The notes: generated from the letters alone by a model not told the origin. Positions 19,532-26,577 are shown, numbered from the stretch's first letter. The stretch is 64,000 nt of DNA from Sphingorhabdus sp. YGSMI21 (GCF_002776575.1 NZ_CP022548.1:2185001-2249000), one strand, 5' to 3'. A program made the numbers and translations.

Positions 19532-20467
19532 ATGAACCGTTTCCTCGAACATTGCGGCGCAAAATATCCGATCGTGCAGGCACCAATGGGCTGGATCGCC
19601 CGGTCACAGCTGGCTTCGGCTGTCTGCAACGCTGGCGGGCTGGGCATTATCGAGACCAGTTCGGGCGAGACTGAAAATTGCATGGCCGAGATCGAGAAGA
19701 TGAAAAATCTCACCGACGCCCCCTTTGGCGTCAATCTGCCGATCATGTTCCTCAAGGATCCGGCGATCCTGACCCGCGTATGCGAATCCGGCGTAAAATT
19801 CGTGACGACCTCTGCCGGTAGTCCGCGCAAATTTGTGGGGCCGCTGCAGGAGGCGGGCATAATCGTCTATCACGCTGTGCCGACCGTCGCCGCGGCCATG
19901 GGCTGTGTCGAAGCGGGCGTCGACGGCCTGATCGTTGAAGGCGCAGAAGGCGGCGGTTTCAAAAATCCGGAGGAAGTCTCAACCCTGGTGCTGCTGCAGG
20001 CGATCCGCCGGCAGACCGATATCCCGATGGTCGCCGCTGGCGGCATTGCAGACGGCAAGGGCATGGCGGCGGCTTTTGCTCTGGGCGCTGAAGGCGTGCA
20101 GATGGGCACGCGCTTTGTGTCCAGTGCCGAAAGCCCGGTGCATATGAATTACAAGCAGGCGATACTCGACGCCAAGGAAACCGGCACTTATGTGCTGAAC
20201 AAGAAGGCCTCGCCCTGCATCCGCGCGCTGAAGACCGAGCGGACGACGAAAATCCATGAAGAGGGCCTGATGCCGGCGGACACGTTCAAGGGCATCATGG
20301 ACGTCTATTTCGGTGGCGATATGGAGGCCTCCGTCGGGCTGGCCGGGCAATCTTCCGGTTTGATTGACGAGGTAAAAACTGCCAAACAGATTATCGACGA
20401 AACGGTGACCGAATTTTTCGCAATCACCGCAAGATTGGGCGCGCTAGCGGCCAGCAGAAGTTTCTAG
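19532..20467 (+). CDS. Nitronate monooxygenase (2-nitropropane dioxygenase-like)
   Basis: A 311-residue FMN-dependent TIM-barrel protein of the NMO family. It opens AKYPIVQAPMGWIARSQLASAVCNAGGLGII, with the FMN phosphate-site sequences AGGIADGKGMAAAFALGAEGVQMGTRF and the EGAEGGGF loop. Class enzymes oxidise nitronates such as propionate-3-nitronate to the carbonyl compound and nitrite; some relatives are enoyl-ACP reductases (FabK), so the exact reaction is inference. It lies between an aldo/keto reductase and an MDR oxidoreductase, all on one strand with gaps under 35 bases. Confidence 0.88.
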   Translation: MNRFLEHCGAKYPIVQAPMGWIARSQLASAVCNAGGLGIIETSSGETENCMAEIEKMKNLTDAPFGVNLPIMFLKDPAILTRVCESGVKFVTTSAGSPRKFVGPLQEAGIIVYHAVPTVAAAMGCVEAGVDGLIVEGAEGGGFKNPEEVSTLVLLQAIRRQTDIPMVAAGGIADGKGMAAAFALGAEGVQMGTRFVSSAESPVHMNYKQAILDAKETGTYVLNKKASPCIRALKTERTTKIHEEGLMPADTFKGIMDVYFGGDMEASVGLAGQSSGLIDEVKTAKQIIDETVTEFFAITARLGALAASRSF

Positions 20468-20491
20468 AAACATAGAAGAGAGGAATATCCC

Positions 20492-21625
20492 ATGAGTCAA
20501 TTTCCCGACGCCAAGCAATTGTTCACCACCGTCACCGAAGACGGCAAGTCGATCCTGTCGATCGAGCCCTATGACGTGCCCGAACCCAGGGAGCATGAAG
20601 TCGTGGTCCGGATGGAAGCGGTCCCGATCAACCCGTCCGATCTCGGCCTGCTGACCGCAGCTGCCAATATGGACAGCGTCCGCAGCGAAACGGTCGACGG
20701 TCATCCGGCGCTGGTTGCCGATGTGGAACCGGCGATGCAGCCTTTCTTCAAGGGCCGCGCCGGCAAGAAACTGGCCGCCGGTAACGAAGGCGCTGGCACG
20801 GTTGTGGCCGCCGGTTCTTCCGACGCGGCACAGGCTCTGATGGGTAAGGTCGTGACCATTGTCGGCGGCGAAATGTATCGCACCCATCGCGTGATGCCTG
20901 CCATGATGTGCGTGCCCCTGCCCGAAGGCGCACCGGCCAAGGAAGGCGCTTCGCTGTTCGTCAACCCGATGACTGCGCAGGGCTTTCTCAACACGATGCG
21001 GGCCGAAGGCCATGAAGGGCTGGTCCATACCGCTGCGGCGTCCAACCTCGGCCAGATGCTGGCCAAGCTCTGCCTTAAGGAAGGCGTGCCGCTGGTGGCA
21101 ATCGTCCGCAGCGATGTCCAGAAGAAGATCCTCACCGACATCGGCCTGACCCACGTCATCGACAGCACCAAGGACGATTTCATGGAGCAGCTGATTGCGG
21201 CTCTCGCCGAAACCGGCGCGACGCTCGGCTTTGACGCCATCGGCGGCGGCAAGATGGCCAGCTATATCCTGACCGCAATGGAAAAGGCTGCGGCCGTGCG
21301 TGGCGCCGAATTCAGCGTCTATGGTTCGACCGTCAACAAGCAGGTCTATATCTATGGCCGTCTCGACACCGGCGAAACCATCCTCGGCGGCGGTCTCGGC
21401 CTCTACTGGGGCGTCGGCGGCTGGCTGCTCACCCCGCATCTCGAAAAGGTCGGCGGCGAACGGATGATGGAAATGCGCATGTATACCGTCGAAGAGCGCA
21501 ACGGTATTTTCCACAGCGACTATTCCAGCGAGATCAGCCTGATGGACATGATCGATCCGGACATCGCCAAGGGTTATGACAAGAAGGCGACCGGCGAGAA
21601 GGTGCTGGTTAATCCCAGTCTTTAA
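20492..21625 (+). CDS. MDR-superfamily zinc-type alcohol dehydrogenase/quinone reductase-like protein
   Basis: A 377-residue medium-chain dehydrogenase/reductase. The GroES-like half contains PREHEVVVRMEAVPINPSDLGLL and AGNEGAGTVVAAG. The Rossmann half has LVHTAAASNLGQMLAKLCLKEGVPLVAIVRSD and HVIDSTKDDFMEQLIAALAETGATLGFDAIGGG. The usual catalytic and structural zinc cysteine patterns are not visible, so it is probably a zinc-free quinone or enoyl reductase type. AGAGAGGAA precedes the ATG. Third in the AKR-NMO-MDR run; substrate unknown. Confidence 0.88.
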   Translation: MSQFPDAKQLFTTVTEDGKSILSIEPYDVPEPREHEVVVRMEAVPINPSDLGLLTAAANMDSVRSETVDGHPALVADVEPAMQPFFKGRAGKKLAAGNEGAGTVVAAGSSDAAQALMGKVVTIVGGEMYRTHRVMPAMMCVPLPEGAPAKEGASLFVNPMTAQGFLNTMRAEGHEGLVHTAAASNLGQMLAKLCLKEGVPLVAIVRSDVQKKILTDIGLTHVIDSTKDDFMEQLIAALAETGATLGFDAIGGGKMASYILTAMEKAAAVRGAEFSVYGSTVNKQVYIYGRLDTGETILGGGLGLYWGVGGWLLTPHLEKVGGERMMEMRMYTVEERNGIFHSDYSSEISLMDMIDPDIAKGYDKKATGEKVLVNPSL

Positions 21626-21642
21626 GACATAGCGGCATTGCT

Positions 21643-21671
21643 CTCGTCATCCTGAACTCGTTTCAGGACCT
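21643..21671. repeat. Dispersed palindromic repeat, single unit
   Basis: CTCGTCATCCTGAA-CTCG-TTTCAGGACCT: the same unit as the right half of 17357-17445. It lies just after the MDR oxidoreductase stop codon and may act as a transcript-end hairpin. Confidence 0.7.
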
Positions 21672-21705
21672 CGGGCGTCATTGCACAATTTAGAATATGA
21701 GGGCT

Positions 21706-21854
21706 CCTCTTCCTTCAAGAAGAGGGGCGTTTGCTTTTGAGGGTGCTATGCCGGTTGGTTTGTGCGTTCAACCACCGCCCGAGCACCCTCATCCAACTGC
21801 GGCTAACCAGCGGAGCTGGCAAGCCTTCGTATCCTTCTCCCTGAAGGGAGAAGG
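21706..21854. repeat. Run of three hairpins in an intergenic spacer
   Basis: Three consecutive dyads: CCTCTTC/GAAGAGG (21706-21725), GAGGGTGCT/AGCACCCTC (21739-21790, with an inner GGTTG/CAACC), and CCTTCTCCC-TGAA-GGGAGAAGG (21833-21854). None has a long T-tract. They look like dispersed repeat modules rather than one terminator. They fill the spacer between the convergent MDR and GFA-like genes. Confidence 0.6.
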
Positions 21855-21857
21855 GTC

Positions 21858-22358
21858 TCATCCGAATATCATCGCAATGCGTGATGTGATCAGCCGCCAG
21901 AACAGCTTCGGCCCGAACGTCCGGTAGCTTGGCGCATCGTCGGGCAGGGGCAGGTTGGACTGTCGGAACTGCGTCTGGGTCCGCATTTCGACCGGCGGGA
22001 TATCGCCCGCGAAGCGCTTTGCATAAGCCGAGGTCCAGTGGCCCTTTGCAAATTTCAGGAACATCGCGCTGTTGCAGCAGGAAGCGACCATGCGCCGGGT
22101 CGGGGCGTCGGGTGCATTCTGATAGGCTTTCAGAAGCTCGACGCCTTTGACACAGGAGAACCGGTCGTCGCGATAGGTCAGATAATGGGTCCCGCCATCC
22201 TCTTCGGTGACCTTGGCTGCACCGTCCAGCGCCTCCAGCATCGCCGCTCCCGCCTGGCAGTCATCGCAATAGCAGACACCGCTCAGGATCGGGCGGCCGA
22301 CAGCCTGACAGCGGACTTTGCCGCATTGGCAGGTGGAGAAAAGGGTCGCGTTGGCCAT
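21858..22358 (-). CDS. GFA/DUF6151-like cysteine-rich protein
   Basis: A 166-residue protein whose N-terminal half carries CQCGKVRCQAVG, CYCDDCQAG and later SCCNSAMF. These resemble the zinc-binding cysteine layout of glutathione-dependent formaldehyde-activating (GFA)-fold proteins, closest in memory to the DUF6151 group. Function is unknown; formaldehyde handling should not be assumed. The ATG at 22358 is chosen because the frame upstream runs into repeat sequence with no family similarity. Confidence 0.72.
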   Translation of the reverse strand: MANATLFSTCQCGKVRCQAVGRPILSGVCYCDDCQAGAAMLEALDGAAKVTEEDGGTHYLTYRDDRFSCVKGVELLKAYQNAPDAPTRRMVASCCNSAMFLKFAKGHWTSAYAKRFAGDIPPVEMRTQTQFRQSNLPLPDDAPSYRTFGPKLFWRLITSRIAMIFG

Positions 22359-22388
22359 ATCGCAGAGATTAGCGAAAAAGCAGCAATC

Positions 22389-22480
22389 CGTCACCCCGGA
22401 CATGATCCCGGGGCCGGAGCGACAATGCGCCATTGTGGTGCTTGCCGCTCTGGATCCTGAAACGAGTTCAGGATGACGAG
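22389..22480. repeat. Composite palindromic repeat
   Basis: Starts with CGTCACCCCGGACATGATCCCGGGG, an imperfect dyad, and ends with GGATCCTGAAACGAGTTCAGGATGACGAG, which matches the right half of the 17357-17445 element. The outer arms again face each other as CGTCA...ATGACG. It lies between the divergent GFA-like and DUF6065-like genes. Confidence 0.72.
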
Positions 22481-22663
22481 CGCCTCTCCCCTGAGCAGAT
22501 CAGCAAGATTATTCTGCGATATTTGGATTGCACGGTTGATTGTGCCAATATCATCGCGAACCAGAGCGAGGGCGAGCAATTGACCGACTATAAAGTCAGC
22601 TTCAACTATCAGCAATCCACCGGTACGCCAGCCGCGACTACAGGCTCGCTGACGAAAAACCCG

Positions 22664-23359
22664 GTGATAGAATTTCTCTGTGATCCGGCGCTCAAGGATC
22701 GCATCCCGCCGCCGGAACGGGCGATCCGTTTTGCGCCGGACTGGTTCAGGCGGCTGGAGCGCGAGATGGGCGTGCCGGATGCGCATGGCTTGCCGGGGCT
22801 TACCGCCAAGGCCTGCCTGCCGATGACCGATGCCTTCTCGCTCGGCTTTATCCTGCCGTTGCCGTTCGATGTGCAGTTGCGCATTCCCGAAGACCGGGTG
22901 TCGATCCAGATGGGCTGGGCCGAAGATGTGCCCTTCCAGCCAATCGAACAGCATCACCCGGCGCAAATCGGGGCGCCGGAGCCGCCGTTCGAAAGCGTCA
23001 TGCCGCTGAAATTCATCAATCCTTGGCGGATCAGCGTGCCCGATGGCTATTCGGTGCTGTTCACCCAGCCGCTGAGCCGGCCGGACCTGCCGTTCACCTG
23101 CTTTTCCGGCTTCGTCGACTGCGACCGGTTCGACGCACTGGTGAACCTGCCCTTTGCCTGGACGGGGCCGACGGGTGACCATTTCCTGCCCGCCGGAACC
23201 CCGATCGCCCAGTTGCTGCCGATCCGCCGCGATACGATGGTCAAGCAGGGTGTGGCGCGCGCTTCCACAGAGGCCGAGCTGGCCGAGCAGGAAGCGGCAC
23301 GCCACCGCAAATATACCGAGGAATCGGCTTATGCGAAGGACTGGCGGGTGAAGAAATAA
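22664..23359 (+). CDS. Uncharacterised protein resembling DUF6065
   Basis: About 231 residues from a GTG start. Recognisable segments are IRFAPDWFRRLEREMG near the front, FKSINPW-like MPLKFINPWRISVPDGYSVLFTQPLSRPDLPFTCFSGFVDCDRFDALVNLPFAWTG, and GTPIAQLLPIRRDTM. This order (front-end tolerance, fixed end-of-sheet NLPF and GTPIAQLLPI) resembles DUF6065 proteins, of unknown function. The start is uncertain: the frame remains open back to 22433, but that extension translates the repeat (giving ILKRVQDDE), so it is probably not protein. No signal peptide is seen. Confidence 0.6.
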   Translation: MIEFLCDPALKDRIPPPERAIRFAPDWFRRLEREMGVPDAHGLPGLTAKACLPMTDAFSLGFILPLPFDVQLRIPEDRVSIQMGWAEDVPFQPIEQHHPAQIGAPEPPFESVMPLKFINPWRISVPDGYSVLFTQPLSRPDLPFTCFSGFVDCDRFDALVNLPFAWTGPTGDHFLPAGTPIAQLLPIRRDTMVKQGVARASTEAELAEQEAARHRKYTEESAYAKDWRVKK

Positions 23360-23360
23360 G

Positions 23361-23741
23361 CTAGCTATAGCTCACCACTTCCCACTCGATCCCGTTCCAG
23401 TCGAAGAAATAGAAACGCCGGCCGGGTTCGTAATCGCCATGATTGAATGGTTCGAGGCCGGCCGCAGCGACTTTCGCCTCCACCGCATCCAGATCATCGA
23501 CGGTCACACCGATGTGATTGAGCGGTTCGCCCTTGTTGAACGTGGGGTCAGCCGCACGCACATCCGGATTGGTATAGAGCGCGATATATTGCTCATCGGT
23601 ACCGACGTGGATGGTGTGGCCACCCAACATTGATGGCCCCTCCCACCGGATATGCCAGCCAAAAAGTTCGTGCAGCAGGGCGGCGCTCCGTTGCGGGTCG
23701 CTGACCGTGATATTGGCGTGTTCGAGTTTTCCGTTGGTCAT
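23361..23741 (-). CDS. VOC family protein (glyoxalase/dioxygenase fold)
   Basis: A 126-residue vicinal-oxygen-chelate protein. It begins KLEHANITVSDPQRSAALLHELFGWHIRWEGPS and ends LNHIGVTVDDLDAVEAKVAAAGLEPFNHGDYEPGRRFYFFDWNGIEWEVVSYS, giving the paired beta-alpha-beta-beta-beta modules with metal-ligand-like His and Glu positions. It could be a glyoxalase-like isomerase, thiol transferase or dioxygenase. Its ATG overlaps the stop of the upstream VOC gene (ATGA), so both are made from one transcript, apparently driven by the SoxR-type promoter at 24246-24276. Confidence 0.85.
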   Translation of the reverse strand: MTNGKLEHANITVSDPQRSAALLHELFGWHIRWEGPSMLGGHTIHVGTDEQYIALYTNPDVRAADPTFNKGEPLNHIGVTVDDLDAVEAKVAAAGLEPFNHGDYEPGRRFYFFDWNGIEWEVVSYS

Positions 23742-24139
23742 TTTTCATTTCCTTTCTCCGTTGTTGAATGGTCGACCCGCCAGGGCGGGAAGCGGCGGTT
23801 GTCGCCGCCGTAAAACAGGCAGACGGGATTGCCCGCCGGATCGCGCAGCCGCGCTTCGCGCCAGCCCCAGCTCTGGTCTGTGGGCTGTGTTTCGAAGGCG
23901 ATTCCTGTGGATTGCAGCTGGGCGACAGTGTCATCGAGATCGTCGCATTCGAAGTAGATCATGGTTGTCGGCGAACCGATCTTCTCGACCGCGTGGATCG
24001 AGAAGGTCTCTCCCGAAGGCGTCTCGAACCGGGCATAGCGCGGCGGGCTGTCGACGATCTGGGTGAGGCCAAGGCGGCGGTAAAATGCCACCGACTGGTG
24101 ATAATCGACGCATCCCACGGTGACCTGATTGAGTTTCAT
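23738..24139 (-). CDS. VOC family protein (glyoxalase/bleomycin-resistance fold)
   Basis: A 133-residue VOC protein: MKLNQVTVGCVDYHQSVAFYRRLGLTQIVDSPPRYARFETPSGETFSIH, then TMIYFECDDLDDTVAQLQSTGIAF and WREARLRDPAGNPVCLFYGG. The last element is the conserved end of this family. It is the first gene after the SoxR box. GAGGAAG upstream supports the ATG at 24139; the upstream in-frame extension lacks family sequence. Substrate unknown; the promoter suggests a role in response to redox-cycling compounds or electrophiles, which is inference. Confidence 0.85.
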   Translation of the reverse strand: MKLNQVTVGCVDYHQSVAFYRRLGLTQIVDSPPRYARFETPSGETFSIHAVEKIGSPTTMIYFECDDLDDTVAQLQSTGIAFETQPTDQSWGWREARLRDPAGNPVCLFYGGDNRRFPPWRVDHSTTEKGNEK

Positions 24140-24245
24140 TGTCTGTCTTCCTCGCATTATTGGCGTCACTTCACTGGAAGACTTGGAAGCATGTTTGCCG
24201 TCTTGCGACCGGGCCTCTGAGCCCGCCAAATCTCCATGCTTGCGA

Positions 24246-24276
24246 TTCGTACAACCTCAAGCTAAGTTGAGGTCAA
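24246..24276 (-). promoter_or_regulatory. SoxR-type promoter with SoxR box (24255-24272)
   Basis: CCTCAAGCTAAGTTGAGG (24255-24272) matches the SoxR operator consensus in both half-sites (CCTCAA and TTGAGG). On the minus strand it sits in a promoter with -35 TTGACC (24276-24271) and -10-like TACGAA (24251-24246), separated by 19 bases. An overlong 19-base spacer is the hallmark of MerR/SoxR-activated promoters. It would drive the two VOC genes with a leader of about 100 bases. A soxR gene lies directly on the other side. Confidence 0.82.
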
Positions 24277-24287
24277 GATATTATTTT

Positions 24288-24424
24288 CCTCTCCATTGCG
24301 CAGCGATGGGGAGGTAGCATTCGCCGAAGCCTTGGCGAAGGTGGATGGCGGAGGGGTCTGTCCCGCAATCAACCCCGCCACCATCCTGCGGATGGTCCCC
24401 CTCCCCATGCTGCGCACAGGGAGG
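24288..24424. repeat. MITE-like element between the SoxR box and soxR
   Basis: 137 bases with similar inverted ends: CCTCTCCATTGCGCAGC... on the left, and on the right the reverse complement CCTCCCTGTGCGCAGC.... The left end folds on itself (CCTCTCCAT/ATGGGGAGG), and an inner dyad TTCGCC/GGCGAA lies at 24320-24339. No coding potential. The right end abuts the soxR ribosome-binding site. Confidence 0.55.
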
Positions 24425-24440
24425 AAAGAAAGGAGACAGA

Positions 24441-24884
24441 ATGACCGCAACCAAAGCCCTGACCATCGGCGCGCTCGCCGCTCGCACTGGCCTGTCGGTG
24501 TCGGCCATCCGGTTCTATGAGGAAAAGGGGCTGGTCGAGCCGTTCCGCTCCGCCGGCGGCCAGCGTCGCTTTCTGCGATCGGATATCCGCCGCCTGAGCT
24601 TCGTGCTGATCGCCCAGCAACTGGGCCTGAGTATCGGGGAAATCCAGCGCCAGCTTGCCGGACTACCCCATGGCCGCACCCCGACCCAGGCCGACTGGAC
24701 GCGGATCAGCAAGGCGATGCGCGGCGTGATCGATGCGCGTATCGCCGAACTGGAGCGCACCCGCGACCGGCTCGACGGCTGCATCGGCTGCGGTTGCCTG
24801 AGCCTGAAGAAATGTGCGCTCTATAATCCCGAGGACCGTGCAGGACTGAAGGGGGCGGGGCCGCGTCTGGTGCTTGGCGACTGA
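24441..24884 (+). CDS. soxR: Redox-sensitive transcriptional activator SoxR
   Basis: A 147-residue MerR-family regulator. The N-terminal winged helix reads LTIGALAARTGLSVSAIRFYEEKGLVEPFRSAGGQRRF, followed by a dimerisation helix. The [2Fe-2S] cluster site is CIGCGCLSLKKC, with Cys114, 117, 119 and 125 spaced C-x2-C-x-C-x5-C exactly as in SoxR. Oxidation of the cluster activates transcription from promoters with a 19-base spacer. AGGAGA precedes the ATG. A matching operator lies about 170 bases upstream, facing the VOC genes. In non-enteric bacteria SoxR often controls enzymes and pumps directly rather than soxS. Confidence 0.95.
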   Translation: MTATKALTIGALAARTGLSVSAIRFYEEKGLVEPFRSAGGQRRFLRSDIRRLSFVLIAQQLGLSIGEIQRQLAGLPHGRTPTQADWTRISKAMRGVIDARIAELERTRDRLDGCIGCGCLSLKKCALYNPEDRAGLKGAGPRLVLGD

Positions 24885-24983
24885 ATCGGCCTGCATTGCC
24901 GCATGCTGCCCGGCGCAGAATTTTTTCGCAAAGCACCCGATCAGGCACGGGAACGCTTCGCGTTGCAACGCGTAACTAGATGC

Positions 24984-25688
24984 ATGAAACACTCAAAACT
25001 TCTGGACCAGAATTGTCGCGCCAGACGACAGGAAGAATTGCAAGACGCCATCGCGTCGATGATCTCCCAACCGCAATTTCCGTGCGTCGGGGCGAAGTCA
25101 GCGCTGGCACGTGACAATCTGAAGGTGATTGCCGGGCATAGTCTCGACAGCAATTGGGACGATTTGCAAATCCATCGGGAACTGCTCGCCTGGGCGAGCG
25201 AATATCGCAATTCGTCGGAAGGGCTGCGCAGTCTGGCCGTCATATTCGACGGGCCAACCGACCTGTCGGAAACCGAATTCGAAAAATTATTGTGGGAACG
25301 GATACAATCGATGGCGGACAAGGACGCATGGCGCGGCCAGAGCTATGACGAGCGGGTCAGCCCCGATCCCGACGATCCGCATTTTTCCCTCAGTTTTGGC
25401 GGCGAAGCCTTTTTCGTGATCGGCCTGCATCCCAACGCATCGCGCCCGGCCCGCCGCTTTTCCAATCCGGTTCTTGTCTTCAACCTGCATGACCAGTTCG
25501 AGCAGCTGAGAGAAATGGGCCGCTATGACAAGATGCGCAAAACGATCTTGGCGCGGGACAAGAAGCTGGCCGGGGACATCAACCCGATGCTGGCGAAATA
25601 TGGCGAGTCCAGCGAAGCCCGCCAATATAGCGGCCGGCTGGTCGGTGATGACTGGCAATGCCCCTTTCACGATCGGCGCAGCCTGTGA
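24984..25688 (+). CDS. YqcI/YcgG family protein (GntA-like heme-dependent N-hydroxylase family)
   Basis: A 234-residue protein with the family signatures FPCVGAKSALARDNL near the front, then ISFGGEAFF-type LSFGGEAFFVIGLHPNASRPARRFSNPVLVFNLHDQFEQLREMGRYDKMRKTILARDKKLAGDINPMLAKYGESSEARQYSGRLV, and DDWQCPFH at the end. The family includes GntA, the heme enzyme that N-hydroxylates the guanidine precursor of guanitoxin; most members have no known substrate. It lies 99 bases after soxR and overlaps the following DUF1989 gene. The ATG at 24984 is preferred over 24903 because family sequence begins there, although neither has a good ribosome site. Confidence 0.85.
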   Translation: MKHSKLLDQNCRARRQEELQDAIASMISQPQFPCVGAKSALARDNLKVIAGHSLDSNWDDLQIHRELLAWASEYRNSSEGLRSLAVIFDGPTDLSETEFEKLLWERIQSMADKDAWRGQSYDERVSPDPDDPHFSLSFGGEAFFVIGLHPNASRPARRFSNPVLVFNLHDQFEQLREMGRYDKMRKTILARDKKLAGDINPMLAKYGESSEARQYSGRLVGDDWQCPFHDRRSL

Positions 25689-26281
25689 GCAGCTTTCGCA
25701 TAGCGCCGCGCTCCGGAGTCGCATTCCGTCTGCGGAAAGGCGAATTTCTTGATGTGATCGATCCGGAGGGCGGGCAGGTCTCCGACTTGCTCGCCTTCAA
25801 CGGCGAAGATGTCCGGGAGGTCATTTCCAATGGCCGGACCTTTGATTATGAAGAAACCATCCAGCTGACCCAAGGCAATTGCCTCTGGTCCAACCGGTCG
25901 CGGCGCATGCTGACCATCGTTGAAGACACGGTCGGATCGCATGACTTCCTGCTGACTCCGTGCAGCGAGGATACTTTCCGCCATTTCTATCCCGACAAAC
26001 CGGTGCATCGTGGATGTTTCGGTAATCTGGCAGAGGCGCTGGCGCCTTTCGGTGTTGAAAGGGATGCCATTCCCTGCGCGTTCAACGTGTTCATGAATGT
26101 TCCGGTCGAACAGGCAACGGGAAAGCTCGCGGTCCTGCCGCCGACCAGCAAGCCGGGCGACCGGCTGCGGTTGCAGGCGGAGATGGATCTGGTGATCGGA
26201 CTGACGGCCTGTTCGGCCTATGCGTCCAATGGCGGGACGTTCAAGCCGATCGACTATCGGGTGGTGGCGGAAGGGGTGTAG
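25685..26281 (+). CDS. DUF1989 / urea carboxylase-associated family protein
   Basis: A 198-residue protein starting at GTG within the overlap GTGA with the GntA-like gene's stop, so translation is coupled. It carries SFRIAPRSGVAFRLRKGEFLDVIDPEGGQVSDLLAFNGED, SNGRTFDYEETIQLTQGNCLWSNRSRRMLTIVEDTVGSHDFLLTPCS, and CAFNVFMNVPVEQATGKLAVLPPTSKPGDRLRLQAEMDLVIGLTACS, the full DUF1989 pattern including CAFNVFMN. Members are found beside urea or guanidine degradation genes; activity is unproven. Here the partner is a predicted N-oxygenase. It ends convergently over the brnA-like gene by 28 bases. Confidence 0.87.
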   Translation: MSSFRIAPRSGVAFRLRKGEFLDVIDPEGGQVSDLLAFNGEDVREVISNGRTFDYEETIQLTQGNCLWSNRSRRMLTIVEDTVGSHDFLLTPCSEDTFRHFYPDKPVHRGCFGNLAEALAPFGVERDAIPCAFNVFMNVPVEQATGKLAVLPPTSKPGDRLRLQAEMDLVIGLTACSAYASNGGTFKPIDYRVVAEGV

Positions 26282-26577
26282 CCGGTCTTGCGGAAGTAGA
26301 GGTTTAACGCCTTGCGCAATTCCTCATTGATCCGCGTTTGCCAGCCTGCACCCGTAGCCCTGAATTTCTCCAGAACGATTTTATCCAGCCGCAGGGTCAC
26401 CTGCTGCTTGGGATTTGCGAGTTTCGGTCGACCCGGCTTGGTGAGCGTACCGTCGGCGGGGCGGACCAGTTTGCTGCCGTCCCAAATGGCTGCCCGATCA
26501 AACTGATCGTCTGTCCATTCCGTCCGATCTTCAGGCTCAAGCCAGGGTTCCACTGTTTCTTTTGATTTCTTCGTCAT
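26254..26577 (-). CDS. BrnA-like antitoxin, without a BrnT partner
   Basis: A 107-residue protein. The N-terminal half is acidic with WTDDQFDRAAIWDGSKLVRPADGT. The C-terminal half is GRPKLANPKQQVTLRLDKIVLEKFRATGAGWQTRINEELRKALNLYF, the ribbon-helix-helix pattern of BrnA antitoxins (RLD...lekFra.G.GWQtRIN..L). BrnA normally represses its operon and neutralises the RNase BrnT encoded just upstream. No BrnT frame is visible within the 216 bases upstream before the insertion sequence. Its 3' end overlaps the convergent DUF1989 gene by 28 bases. It may be a solitary antitoxin. Confidence 0.78.
   Translation of the reverse strand: MTKKSKETVEPWLEPEDRTEWTDDQFDRAAIWDGSKLVRPADGTLTKPGRPKLANPKQQVTLRLDKIVLEKFRATGAGWQTRINEELRKALNLYFRKTGYTPSATTR

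Noticed and set aside
21643..22480. Repeats considered as a CRISPR array
   Set aside because: The repeated units are palindromes at irregular distances and in both orientations, with no regular spacers and no cas genes in the window.
24441..24884. SoxR box considered as driving only soxR
   Set aside because: The -35/-10 spacing of 19 bases fits the minus strand toward the VOC genes; plus-strand hexamers around the same dyad are much weaker and lie about 170 bases from soxR.
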